Shown: positions 23,479 through 34,774 of the stretch, in pieces
Layout: each line of letters opens with the position of its first letter
How positions within the stretch are numbered: position 1 is the stretch's first letter
Assembly (NCBI RefSeq): GCF_008831285.2
Contig: NC_045145.1
Span: forward strand, 5,394,802 to 5,458,801
Direction of reading: 5' to 3'
Source of the DNA: Nymphaea colorata
Taxonomy: Eukaryota > Streptophyta > Magnoliopsida > Nymphaeales > Nymphaeaceae
Length of the DNA: 64,000 bases
Program-made: the position numbers and the translations under genes
Notes under the pieces: model-generated
The model's input: the letters and a program-made list of their open reading frames with translations, nothing else
Told to the model about the DNA's origin: nothing
Database searches by the model: none

Positions 23479-26397
23479 GGGCCCTAACAGTCATCATAAT
23501 ATAGCACGAATGAAGTGTACAAGTTTAATGCAACAAAGAAAGCATATCAATACAATGCTTCAAAAGCAAAGTGACCAACAAAAGAATGAATATCAAACTC
23601 GTCTTTGGGCATCTATCAATGTAATAAGAATACTATTAAGGCAAGGATTACCATTTCAAGGGCATGATGAAAGTGAACCCTCTTTCTGTAGAGGAAATTT
23701 TATGGAGATATTGAAATCGTTTGCAAAGATTAGTAGCCAAATTGATAAAGTTGTATTGAAGAATGATCCAGAGAATAACAAGCTGACATCTCCCGATATA
23801 CAAAAAGATATTGCAAGAGCATGTGCAATAGAAACTACAAATACTATTATGAAGGAGCTTGGAGGTACTTTTTTTTCTTTATTGCTTGATGGTTCTCGAG
23901 ATATATCAACTAAAAAACAAATGACTATTGTATTATGATTTGTTAATGAAAAAGGTCAAGTAGTTGAGCAATTTCTTGCCCTTGTATATGTTTTTATGAC
24001 AAGTGCCATATCATTAAAAGTCGCGGTAGAAGAAACATTTTGCAAGCATGGAGTGAGCACAACAAGTTTGCGTGGACAAAGTTTTGATGGAGCAATCAAT
24101 ATGAAAGGATCATTTAATGGACTAAAGACTCTTATATTAAATGAGAATGAGTCTGCATATTATACTCATTGTTTTGCACATCAACTTCAATTGGCACTAG
24201 TTGTTGTTGCTGAACATCATTCAGTAATTGAGTTCTTTTTTGGAACATTATCCAGATTGTCAAATTTTTTCTCTACTTCTTGGAAAATGTCTGAGCTTAT
24301 TCGGGAAGCAGAATGCATGAGAATTGCTGAAGCACTTGAGTTAAGTGAACTTCAAACAGGACGAAGATTAAATCAACAAATGAGTCTCAAACGACCTCGT
24401 GACACTCGCTGGAGTTCTCATTATGATGCTTCAGTCAATTTAATCAACATTATCCTTCTGTGATTAAGGCATTAGATTTTATTGCAGAAAATATAAGTAA
24501 AGAAAAATAGAAGACACTTGAATTGATACATACATTGCAAAATTTTGAATTTATATTTGGCTTGCATTTGATGCATAAAGTTTTGGGGATAACTGACACA
24601 CTTTCACAAGCACTCCAACGAAAATATCAAGATATCATGACTGTTATGAATTTAGTTATTGTATAAAAAACATGCCTTCAAGATTTGAGAGATAATGGTT
24701 GGGACTCTTTTATGAGTAAAATTTCTATATTTTGCAATAAATTTGATATATTTGTGCCTGATTTAGAGGAGATCTATACACCTCAAGGACGACCCAGACG
24801 TGTACATGAAAGGATTATATTTTTGCATCATTATCTTGTTGAAGTATTTTATGTTGTTATTGATATGCAACTTCAAGAGTTGAACAGTCGTTTCACTGAG
24901 GCAAATACAAAGCTTCTTCTTTCAATGGCACGTTTAAGTCCAAAGAATAGCTTTTGTGCTTTTGACGAACATAAGTTGATTTGTCTTGTCGAGTTCTATC
25001 CTAAAGACTTCAATGGAGCAGACTTCTATAGACTTGAAAGTCAGTTAGATGTATACATTGAAGACATAAAAACCACTGAAGAGTTTTCAAATTTGAAATC
25101 TTTGACTGAACTATCTGAAATGATGGTAACAACTTGGAAACACATAATATTTCCTCTAGTGTATTTGTTGATTAAATTGGCACCAACTTTACCAGTTGCA
25201 ACTGCAAGTGTTGAGAGAGCATTTTCAGCTATGAACATTATCAAAACTAGGCTTCGTAACAAGATGGGAGATGAATGAGTTAATGATGCTTTAGTCACTT
25301 ACATTGAGAAGAACACATTTGATAGTATCAGTGATGAAGCAATCATGCATCGTTTTCAGAATATGAAAAATAGACGAGGCCACATGTAATTTTGTTCATG
25401 ACCATAGTTTTTTGGCTTGCTTTTTGAGGTCAATTATAAATTTGTTTATAACTGTAGTCATTTGATTTACTTTTTGATGCTAATTGTAAATTTGTTCATA
25501 ACTATAGTCATTCAATTGACTTTTTTGGTGTCATTGGCCAATTGTAATTTTGTCCATAACTATAATGATATGATTTGCTTGTTGGGACCAATTGTAAGTT
25601 TGTTCATAACTATGATTATTTGCTTTATTTTTAGAATAACATATATTTTAATTTGAAAATGTTTTTACATATTATGTACTAGTTCCCCACAGCTAAAAAT
25701 TTCTAGCTCCGCCACTGGAGAGAGCAAATTGCTAATCATAAAGAAAAAAAAATATATAGACAATCCCAATTTCATGAAAAATAAAACTATAATAATGGAA
25801 GCATCTTGACTTATAACTCTTCTCAATCACACAATAAAAAAACCTCAAACAAAATTCTAAAGACAAGAGAATTGCATAGTCAGAAATTGATAGAACCTAC
25901 TTCAAAGAAAGCTATTTATCAATCAAAAAACAAATAAAGAATTCTAACAGCCACAATTGTGCTAAATCCATTATAATTTTTTTAGAAAAGAAGAACTCAT
26001 TATTTTCGAAAGGAGCAAAACAAGAACTGATACGATAATAATCTATACGCTCGATAGAAAATTATTTGATTTTTCTGTACGTTCGATCGACGATTATCTG
26101 CCACGAAACTGCAGAGAGCTCCAACCTCCAATCCGTCGACGTCATCCCCAAATCTCCTTGTGCCGTCGAGTCGTCGACACACCATTTCCCTCCATATATA
26201 TCACCATCCAAAAAAAAAAAAAATTCTAGCGACCAAATAAAAGACAGAACCTAATGAAACAAGCCTGAAACAAACAACAAAAACAATTCCTACATCCTCC
26301 TACGGAACTCCACAGAATCCAATGGGAACAGAAGGAAAAAGAAAAAGAACAAGTATGACCTCTCACCAGTCACCACCGCAGTAGAGGGAAACTGGAA
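23479..26397 (+). repeat. right arm of 2.9-kb hAT inverted repeat
   Basis: Reverse complement of 18322-21239. It runs from GGGCCCTAACAGTC (23479) to the ACTGGAA at 26391-26397. Beyond 26397 the right arm continues into the hAT 5' end (promoter-like, GC-richer, 26398-26706), while the left arm instead abuts a second copy of the hAT 3' terminus (18140-18321). Confidence 0.85.
23488..25389 (+). pseudogene. hAT-like transposase pseudogene, right copy, lacking zinc finger
   Basis: This copy starts in the DUF4371 region (about 23510) and lacks the TTF zinc finger seen at 21294-21681. The DUF4371 block, the central block (HCFAHQLQLALVVVAEHH at about 24170) and the hAT dimerisation region (VATASVERAFSAMNIIKT, about 25195-25250) are in order, with the final TAA at 25387-25389. 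A shared TGA follows TIVL at about 23936. There is a private 1-bp deletion near 24455, a TAG near 24508, a shared TAA near 24664 and a TGA near 25276. It is non-functional as protein coding. Confidence 0.85.
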
Positions 26398-26714
26398 AGG
26401 ATGCCATTTTCGTAGCTGCCGCTGGCCCGTTGCTGCCGTAATGGCCCTGGCCCTTCCCCTTTCTGATTTGGTGAATGGTTGGGAACTTGGGCGGGGAAAC
26501 AAAATGTTTCCGACTTTGAGTTTGAGAGATTTAGATGTTTAAGCTTTCGGTTTCGGACTTGAACCGCTGTTCACTGTGGGGCCCGACCCAAGTCTGGCAT
26601 GGGCAACACATGCCATTCGACTTGGGTGGAGCTCCTATCTAATGGGAGCTTTAATGGGCTGGCGTGGGCAGTGGCTCACGCCAGCCCACACGTAGCTCCG
26701 CTACTGCTTGTGTG

Positions 26715-27086
26715 CCTCTAGTGTCATTCAATGTCCCAAGTAAGATCTCTTTATGCATATAAGAGAAACAACCAAAGAATGTGTCGATCCTTTATCTATA
26801 TTTAGTAATAAAAGTATATGCTTTCATCTGCAACTTTTTTTTGAAAATAAGTCATTCATAGAGTACGTTGACAAATGACTCCTCTCAATTATCGCAGTGG
26901 TACTTTCTCTGGCTGGAGACTGGAGTACTACTTTCTCTAATCACTCTGTCAATTGATTTAGTTGCATCTTCAATTATCTTGATAACTATAAAGTTTAAAG
27001 TCATCTTCATTTCTATTTCTCTTCTTCATGTATTTTGATGACGAATTTGGACTGTAATCAATTTCATGCACTTCACAATCATCTTT
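26715..27086 (-). pseudogene. PIF/Harbinger ORF1 (Myb/SANT-like) remnant, exon 2 distal part
   Basis: On the minus strand this continues the reading from 32501, across Copia 1, into sequence encoding a basic tract (MKKRNRNEDDFKL) and, after a frameshift, IEDATKSIDRVIRESS. This is the layout of the C-terminal half of plant Myb/SANT-like (L10-interacting MYB type) proteins carried by PIF/Harbinger elements. The hAT composite is inserted at its far end (26706/26707). The same sequence recurs, inverted, in the 497-bp tandem array. Confidence 0.6.
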
Positions 27087-27091
27087 AAGAT

Positions 27092-27311
27092 TGTTGAACA
27101 AGAAAAGTTTTATGTTTTAGGAGGTTCCTTGTAATATTAAAGAGTTATAAGATCTCTTTAATATTTTCCTTATTTCCCATTGAGTTATTTTGTAAATCCC
27201 TTTTCTACCCTAATCTCTTTTATAAGAGAGATAAGGGTTATCGTAATAAGTTCTTTTGGTTCAATCTCACGGCAGCTTCTCTCTCTCACTCTCTTCTTCT
27301 CCGCTGCAACA
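27092..27311 (+). repeat. Copia 1 5' LTR
   Basis: Begins TGTTGAACAAG and ends CTGCAACA, immediately before the tRNA primer-binding site. A TC-rich stretch near its end resembles an R/U5 region. Confidence 0.95.
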
Positions 27312-27546
27312 TGGTATCAGAGCTACGGACGTGACTGGAGACGTGGATCAAACAGCCGGCGCGCGGACATCGGACGTCCATACATCTGGCGACGTGAAGC
27401 ACACAGCCGGCACGCGGACGTGTGATGCACACCGTCGGTGATCCTCCGTCTCCTTTCAGGCTTGATCTCTTCCACTTCCTCCGTTTCTTTCTCCTTCACC
27501 TCTCGCCTATTCTAGTTGCTGTTTTCCAGCAACGGAACAGTGTGGA

Positions 27547-27586
27547 GGAGTCTATTCACGCTAGGAGAGATGCGTGAATAGACTCC
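27547..27586 (+). promoter_or_regulatory. perfect 15-bp stem-loop in Copia 1 leader
   Basis: GGAGTCTATTCACGC (27547-27561) is perfectly complementary to GCGTGAATAGACTCC (27572-27586), with a 10-base loop. It lies about 235 nt after the primer-binding site and 485 nt before the first gag ATG, where retroelement RNAs carry packaging, dimerisation or translation signals. Function is inferred from position only. Confidence 0.6.
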
Positions 27587-28071
27587 AGCCGTGGATTTTC
27601 AGAAGTGTATATAGTATCGCAGCTGTGTGGGAGTCTGCGCTGATTAATCGCCTATGATTTGATATGTTATATTATCAACGCAGCCAAGTGGAGGACTGCT
27701 ATCTATGACGTCTATGGCAAGTTTATGTTGATGGTTTTATTTGCTGTCGTTATTCATGATCTGTGAAGGATAAACTGTGGTACAACAGTGTTAGATGCAT
27801 AAATAGATAAGTCGTTGGTCAGTGCAAACAATACAAACAGTGGGGATTCGTTTTCAGTTGTGGGCTTGCTGATAGCAGCGTTTTTCTGTCTTCAGATTGC
27901 AGTCTTCTTTGTTGTGGTATTGCTGTCAACAGTTGGACAACAGGTTGATTGTTTCTGCACATCTAACGTTGCCGTGTGGGACGTCTGTTCTTGTTGATTA
28001 ATTTCTTTTTCAATAGAAATATATATATATATTCTCTTGCTATTGGTGGTTGATCTCTTGTGGACAGATTT

Positions 28072-31000
28072 ATGATGGCTGAAAGTAATAAATATGATTT
28101 TTCTCATGAAGTTAAAAGTGGAAGAAATCCATTTTCGTATGGTTCTACTATAAAGTTAGATGGATCTAACTATGAGATTTGGTCTCGTGTGTTTATGATG
28201 TCTGTGATTGGACATCAAAAGGAACATGTTATAGAAGAAAACGAACCTGTTGAAAAGAGTGGAAAATATAGTTCATGGAAGGGAGATAATAATATTGTCA
28301 TGTCATGGATCATGAATAGTGTGCAACCCCAAATTGCATCAACTATTGCATACTACACCTCGGCTAAGCAAATGTGGGATTTCTTGAAACAAACTTACTC
28401 GAATGACAGGAATATTAGCAAAATATTGCAGGTAGAGGAGGAACTACTTAATCTGCAACAGGGTGACCAAAGTCTTGCTCAGTACTTCGCTTCCCTTAAG
28501 TCCATCTCTGAGCGACTTAAAGCATTACGTCCTCCATGTCCAACATGTTATAAGACCCATGGTGAACAGTCTATGGTTGCGAAATTCCTACAGGGTCTCT
28601 CCTCTGAATATGCAGTAGCAAAGGTTCAGATGCTGACTGGAGCAGAAATCCTTGATCTAGCTGAAGCCTACAACAGGCTTAGTCGTCTTGCTGTGACCCT
28701 TTCTTCACCTGCCAGTGATATCCATGCCTCTGCCTTAGCAGCTTCAGGAGGACGTGGACGCGGTTTATTCAGGGGAAGAGGCATGGGCCGTGGGTCAGGA
28801 GGAGGTCGGGGGAGATTTCAGTGCACTTATTGTGGGAAAATAGGTCATTTGGAAGACAAATGTTGGGATAAACATGATCGTCCTACTGCAACGCCATCCT
28901 TAGGCAGAAATGTTACATCAAAGCTGGGGAAGAACTCTTTACAGTCTTCTATTGGAACGACCCAAGCAGCGTCATCAGTAGTAGATGGGTCTTTATCTTC
29001 TTCTCAGCCTGAGACAATGACTGTGAGTATCAATAAGTCAGAGTATGAGGACTTTCTAGCACACAGATCTACTCAGCCATCGGCCTCCACAGTTATGACT
29101 GACAGCGCTATGTCTGTTGACACTATCTCACATGATACAGGTACTACTTGGATTATTGATTCAGGGGCATCGAGGCACTTTTGTAGTAAGCCTTTTATGT
29201 TTACTGTGCTACACTCACTACCTCAGATACGTCATGTGAGACTTGCAGATGGTAGATTGTCGCCCATTATGGGATATGGAGATATCAAGATCTCTCAATC
29301 TACGACTATTCCCAATGTGTTATATGCTCCTAAGTTTCCCACAAATTTGTTATCTGTCGGACAATTGGTTAATGATTTACATTGTCGTGGTTTATGTTCA
29401 TTTCGGGACTTGCCAACTGGGAAGACGATTGGTGGAGGCTATGAGAAAGGGGGCATCTACTTCCTGTCGGATCCCGTGGGTATTGCAGCATCATCGATCA
29501 CATCGTTGTCCTCCTCGTTCCAGTGGCATCTCAGACTTGGTCATCCATCTGTCTTCAAGCTCCGTCATCTCCTTCCACATCTCTCCTTACCAGAGTTGTT
29601 CCAGTGTGAAGCTTGTCAACTTGGCAAACACACTCGTAGTAGTTATTCATCGAGTCTTAGTACGTCCAGTTGTGGACTATTTGATCTTCTTCATGTTGAT
29701 GTGTGGGGTCCTAGCAGAGTTGCTAGTAGGTCAAGATTTCATTATTTTCTTGTCACCGTAGATGATTATTCTCGAGTCACCTGGGTTTTCCTTTTGAAGG
29801 AAAGGTCTGAAGTCGTATGTACTCTCAAAAACCTTATTATTGAAATAAAGACCCAGTTTGGTATTCTTGTTAAAAACATTCGCACTGATAATGCTCTTGA
29901 GTTTAAGGCATCTACCTTAATGAAGTTTTACTCAGATAATGGCATTTCTCCTCAGTTTACATGTCCCCATACTTCCCAGCAAAATGGAATAGTTGAGCGA
30001 AAACATCGTCAACTTTTAAATGTGGCTCGTTCCCTTATGCTTCATACTAATCTCCCTGCATATTTTTGGGGAGATGCTATTCTTACTGCTTGCTAGTTAA
30101 CCAATCGTTTACCCTCATCCTCCATTGATAACCAGATCCCCACTAAACTTGTGCACCCACAAAGATCCTTGTTTCCAGTGGCTCCCAAAGTATTTGGTTG
30201 CACATGCTTTGTTCACATCCTTGGACCCACACGTGACAAATTGGGAGCCCAAGCCATTAAATGCATTTTCATTGGCTACTCCAGAAACCATAAAGGCTAC
30301 AAATGCTTTGATCCCTTGACTCAAAAAGAGTATATCAGTGCGGATGTTACATTCTTTGAGTCTCAACCTTATTATAGCCTCACTCCTATATCTACTGAGA
30401 TGCCACGGTCTCCAGACCCACTACCTATTCCTCCTATTCCTTTGGAGTCGTTCCCTGTTGAATCTCCTTCGTCTGTTGTGTCCAAGTTTCGTGATCCACC
30501 GCTGGTCTACACACATCGACAGGACCCTTCTCATAATCCTTTGCCAACCGTTTCTCAGGAGGTAAGTACATCTGAAGTGCATAGCCCTACTCATTCTGAT
30601 CCTTGTCAAGACTTACCTATTGCTCTTCGCAAAGGCAGACGACAATGTACTTTACATCCTATATCTCATTTTGTGTATACTGATGGGGTTGGTAAAAATA
30701 TGCAACAATTCATTCATGCTTTGGCTGCTCATATAGTTCCTACGTGTCACCAGCAGGCCTTATTAGTCACCCAATGGAGACGGGCTATGCAAGATGAGAT
30801 GGATGCCTTAGTGCAGAGGGGCACTTGGGAACTTGTTGATCCTCCTCCTCGATGTGATATTGTTGGCTCAAAGTGGGTATTCATAGTTAAGTATAATTCT
30901 GATGGTTCTTTGGAACGATACAAAGCTCGATTGGTTGCTAAGGGCTACACGCAGACCTACGGTGTGAATTTCTTTGAGACCTTCTCTCCAGTTCCTCGGT

Positions 31001-32265
31001 TGGGAACCATTCGTCTTATTATTTCTGTGGCTGTCCACCATGACTGGCACATGTATCAACTGGATGTCAAAAACGCCTTTTTGTATGGTGATCTTGATGA
31101 GACTGTCTATATGCAACAACCACCGGGATTTGAACGACAGGGGGAGTGTGGAAAAGTGTGCAAGCTGAAGAAAGCTATTTATGGACTCAAACAGAGTCCT
31201 CGTGCGTGGTTTCACAAGTTTTCCGAGGTAGTCTCACAGTGTGGCTTTGTGAGATCTCCTCTTGATCATTCCTTGTTATCATGAAGGCTTCCAGAGGTAT
31301 AACTGTTTTCGTGGTTTATGTTGATGATATTATCCTGACGGGTGATTCTGATCAAGAAATTTCTGATGCAAAGCTGTTTCTTCAAAAACACTTTGTGACG
31401 AAAGATCTGGGTCCTCTACGATACTTCTTGGGAATAAAAGTTGCTCGCAATAGGGAGGGTGTTGTTCTCTCTCAACGGAAGTATGTTCTTGATTTATTGC
31501 AGGACACAGGGATGCTAGGAGCTAAACCGGCAAATTTACCTATGAATCCACGTATACATCTTCATGATGACCAAACAGAATTAGTGGATTCTAGATCTTA
31601 CAGATCCCTTATTGGAAAACTTCTCTATGTTACCGTGACAAGACTAGACATTAGTTTTGCAGTGGGAAAACTAAGTCAATTTATGGAAAAACCAAGGAAA
31701 GTTCATTGGGATGCTGCTTTGATGGTGGTTAAATATCTGAAATCTTCTCCTGGCAAAGGCCTTTTGTTCACAAAAGGCAAGACTCTGGAAGTGGAAGCCT
31801 ATAGTGATGCTGATTATGCTGGCTCAGTAGAGGACAAAACATCTACCACAGGATTTTGTGTATTTGTGGGAGGCAATCTCATATCGTGGAGAAGCAAAAA
31901 ACAAGGTGTGGTGACATCTAGTGCAGAATCCGAATACAGAGCTATGGCTCAAACAGCAGCAGAAATGACGTGGGCTAGATCCATGCTATCCAGCCTAAGT
32001 GTCAATCACACTTCCCATGAAGATGTATTGTGACAATCAAGCAGCAACACACATTGCAAACAATCCAGTTTTCCATGAAAGAACTAAACATATTGAAGTG
32101 GATTGCCATTAAATTCGGGATCTCGTTCAAGCAGGAACCATTGCCACTGTTCATGTTCCTTCAGAAGATCAAGCTGCAGATATCTTCACCAAAGCTCTTC
32201 CTATTGGTGATTTCTCTAGATGTTGTGACAAGCTAAGCATGTTTAATATGTATGCTTCAGCTTGA
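28072..32265 (+). pseudogene. Copia 1 gag-pol polyprotein, disrupted
   Basis: Domains in order: gag (from ATG 28072), a CCHC zinc knuckle (CTYCGKIGHLEDKC, about 28822-28863), aspartic protease (WIIDSGASRHF, about 29150), GAG-pre-integrase (WHLRLGH), integrase core (HVDVWGP, then DDYSR, then ending QQNGIVERKHR), reverse transcriptase ([15 protein letters not shown], then YVDDIILTG at about 31317) and RNase H (YSDADYAG; TTGFCVFVGG). Copia order (integrase before RT) is clear. Lesions: an in-frame TAG at 30094-30096 after the integrase, a frameshift near 31277 just before the YVDD block, another near 32010, and a TAA near 32110. The frame would end at TGA 32263-32265. It cannot encode an intact polyprotein. 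Confidence 0.9.
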
Positions 32266-32272
32266 GGGGGAG

Positions 32273-32495
32273 TGTTAAACAAGAAAAGTTTTATGTTGTA
32301 GGAGGTTCCTTGTAATATTAAAGAGTTATAAGATCTCTTTAATATTTTCCTTATTTCCCATTGAGTTATTTTGTAAATCCCCTTTCTACCCTAATCTCTT
32401 TTATAAGAGAGATAAGGGTTATCGTAATAAGAAGTTCTTTTGGTTCAATCTCACGGCAGCTTCTCTCTCTCACTCTCTTCTTCTCCGCTGCAACA
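32273..32495 (+). repeat. Copia 1 3' LTR
   Basis: Begins TGTTAAACAAG directly after the polypurine tract and ends CAACA before the target duplication AAGAT. It is nearly identical to the 5' LTR, with a 3-nt insertion (GAA) near its end. Confidence 0.95.
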
Positions 32496-32500
32496 AAGAT

Positions 32501-32725
32501 TAACAAAAGGTTCTAATGTTGCTTGATTCTGATAAATTATATTATCAATAAGTTCGATAGTATCTCCACACATCTCATTCATTAAATTCGTTGAAGACAT
32601 TCAATGAAGTCTTTCTTTTGCTGTTATTGATGCTTTTCCTATGGCTCTGTCTTGACAAAATAAAGTCACTAAGTTCTCATTTCTTGGACAGGTGTAGTCA
32701 TCTTTTTTTCTACATGTGGATGTCT
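32501..32725 (-). pseudogene. PIF/Harbinger ORF1 (Myb/SANT-like) remnant, exon 2 proximal part
   Basis: On the minus strand, an acceptor (TTCTTTTAG, exon from 32725) opens a frame containing NENLVTLFCQDRAIGKASIT, followed after a stop by MCGDTIELIDNIIYQNQ. The F-C-Q-D-R-A-x-G-K block is typical of the segment after the Myb/SANT domain in Harbinger ORF1 proteins. The exon continues beyond Copia 1 at 27086. Confidence 0.6.
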
Positions 32726-32976
32726 CTAAAAGAATAGAAAACACAAAATATAAATAAATTCATATGTAATGTCAAGAATCTTTTTCATAATAAAGATATA
32801 GTTAAATAGTTAAAATGAAATTAATACTGCTGTTAATGACATCCAAACTTTAGGTTGAACTGTCTACGTATTTGTTGTTAGATTAAACTCATTCAAATCA
32901 TTTTTGGAAATATCATAACAGTTATTGAAACTGAAATTTTGTTGTTTTTACGCAATTCTTGATATGAACTCTTGAT

Positions 32977-34560
32977 ACGTGTGGGCTGGCGTGAGCCACT
33001 GCCCACGCCAGCCCATTAAAGCTCCCATTAGATAGGAGCTCCACCCAAGTCGAATGGCATGTGTTGCCCATGCCAGACTTGGGTCGGGCCCCACAGTGCA
33101 TGAAATTGATTACAGTCCAAATTCGTCATCAAAATACATGAAGAAGAGAAATAGAAATGAAGATGACTTTAAACTTTATAGTTATCAAGATAATCGAAGA
33201 TGCAACTAAATCAATTGACAGAGTGATTAGAGAAAGTAGTACTTCAGTCTCCAGCCAGAGAAGTACCACTGCGATAATTGAGAGGAGTCATTTGTCAACA
33301 TACTCTATGAATGACTTATTTTCAAAAAAAAGTTGCAGATGAAAGCATATACTTTTATTACTAAATATAGATAAAGGATCGACACATTCTTTGGTTGTTT
33401 CTCTTATATGCATAAAGAGATCTTACTTGGGACATTGAATGACACTAGAGGCACACAAGCAGTAGCGGAGCTACGTGTGGGCTGGCGTGAGCCACTGCCC
33501 ACGCCAGCCCATTAAAGCTCCCATTAGATAGAAGCTCCACCCAAGTCGAATGGCATGTGTTGCCCATGCCAGACTTGGGTCGGGCCCCACAGTGCATGAA
33601 ATTGATTACAGTCCAAATTCGTCATCAAAATACATGAAGAAGAGAAATAGAAATGAAGATGACTTTAAACTTTATAGTTATCAAGATAATCGAAGATGCA
33701 ACTAAATCAATTGACAGAGTGATTAGAGAAAGTAGTACTCCAGTCTCCAGCCAGAGAAAGTACCACTGCGATAATTGAGAGGAGTCATTTGTCAACATAC
33801 TCTATGAATGACTTATTTTCAAAAAAAAGTTGCAGATGAAAGCATATACTTTTATTACTAAATATAGATAAAGGATCGACACATTCTTTGGTTGTTTCTC
33901 TTATATGCATAAAGAGATCTTACTTGGGACATTGAATGACACTAGAGGCACACAAGCAGTAGCGGAGCTACGTGTGGGCTGGCGTGAGCCACTGCCCACG
34001 CCAGCCCATTAAAGCTCCCATTAGATAGAAGCTCCACCCAAGTCGAATGGCATGTGTTGCCCATGCCAGACTTGGGTCGGGCCCCACAGTGCATGAAATT
34101 GATTACAGTCCAAATTCGTCATCAAAATACATGAAGAAGAGAAATAGAAATGAAGATGACTTTAAACTTTATAGTTATCAAGATAATCGAAGATGCAACT
34201 AAATCAATTGACAGAGTGATTAGAGAAAGTAGTACTCCAGTCTCCAGCCAGAGAAAGTACCACTGCGATAATTGAGAGGAGTCATTTGTCAACATACTCT
34301 ATGAATGACTTATTTTCAAAAAAAAGTTGCAGATGAAAGCATATACTTTTATTACTAAATATAGATAAAGGATCAACACATTCTTTGGTTGTTTCTCTTA
34401 TATGCATAAAGAGATCTTACTTGGGACATTGAATGACACTAGAGGCACACAAGCAGTAGCGGAGCTACGTGTGGGCTGGCGTGAGCCACTGCCCACGCCA
34501 GCCCATTAAAGCTCCCATTAGATAGGAGCTCCACCCAAGTCGAATGGCATGTGTTGCCCA
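32977..34560. repeat. 497-bp tandem array (about 3.2 copies) made of a hAT/host junction
   Basis: Units start at 32981, 33477, 33974 and 34471 (GTGGGCTGGCGTGAGCC), giving periods of 496, 497 and 497 bp; the fourth is cut at 34560. Each full unit is the reverse complement of roughly 26577-27070: about 129 bp of the hAT right end, the hAT terminus CAGTAGCGGAGC, the target-duplication octamer CACACAAG, and about 360 bp of Harbinger ORF1. The first unit lacks the outermost 13 bases of the hAT terminus. The units are almost identical to each other, with only a few differences seen. The array sits between exons 1 and 2 of the ORF1 remnant, inverted relative to it. Confidence 0.9.
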
Positions 34561-34714
34561 TCTCATTCATCTTTGTTACAAAATCATATGCTGTAGTAGT
34601 ACTAAAAATACCATTTACCTTATTACCTATCATTTGTTGGAGTAATATAACATCAATAAGTACATTATCCATAAATGTACTTCATTGTTTATTAGTGGTC
34701 TTTCCACTCTCCAT
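34561..34714 (-). pseudogene. PIF/Harbinger ORF1 (Myb/SANT-like) remnant, exon 1
   Basis: From ATG 34714-34712 on the minus strand, MESGKTTNKQ is followed by one in-frame TGA and then STFMDNVLIDVILLQQMIGN and NGIFSTTTAYDFV. The stop falls where Myb/SANT-like domains carry their first tryptophan. The pattern (D-x-x-L-x-D, G-N-x-V-N-G-I-F, T-A-Y-D) is characteristic of Myb/SANT-like proteins from PIF/Harbinger elements. The frame is cut at 34561 by the 497-bp array. Confidence 0.65.
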
Positions 34715-34774
34715 TTATTTTTATTCCTTTTATCAGGATTGTTTAGATACAAATGTTTGATTCAGATGCTACAC

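Larger units (their letters stand above)
18140..26706. mobile_element. hAT-like composite element with internal giant inverted repeat
   Basis: The left end CAGTGGTGGAGC (18140) and right end GCTCCGCTACTG (to 26706) are inverted with two mismatches. They are flanked by an 8-bp target duplication with one difference, CTCGTGTG (18132-18139) and CTTGTGTG (26707-26714), as for hAT transposons. Inside are two copies of a TTF-zinc-finger/DUF4371/hAT-dimerisation transposase in opposite orientation, each ending at an inner terminus (CAGTGGCGGAGCTAG at about 18999, its reverse complement near 25715). The composite therefore looks like hAT copies inserted into, and inverted around, another hAT copy. 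A 12-bp subterminal palindrome (26655-26666 with 26677-26688) lies just inside the right end. It probably moved or was built while active and is now dead. Confidence 0.8.
27092..32495 (+). mobile_element. Ty1/copia LTR retrotransposon (Copia 1), complete but defective
   Basis: 5,404 bp, bounded by LTRs 27092-27311 (220 bp) and 32273-32495 (223 bp), which start TGTT and end ACA. It is flanked by a perfect 5-bp target duplication, AAGAT (27087-27091 and 32496-32500). The primer-binding site TGGTATCAGAGC (27312-27323) matches the initiator-methionine tRNA type. The polypurine tract TTGAGGGGGAG (32262-32272) abuts the 3' LTR. I counted three substitutions and one 3-nt indel between the LTRs, so the insertion is recent relative to the surrounding relics. 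It interrupts the Harbinger ORF1 remnant. Confidence 0.95.
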
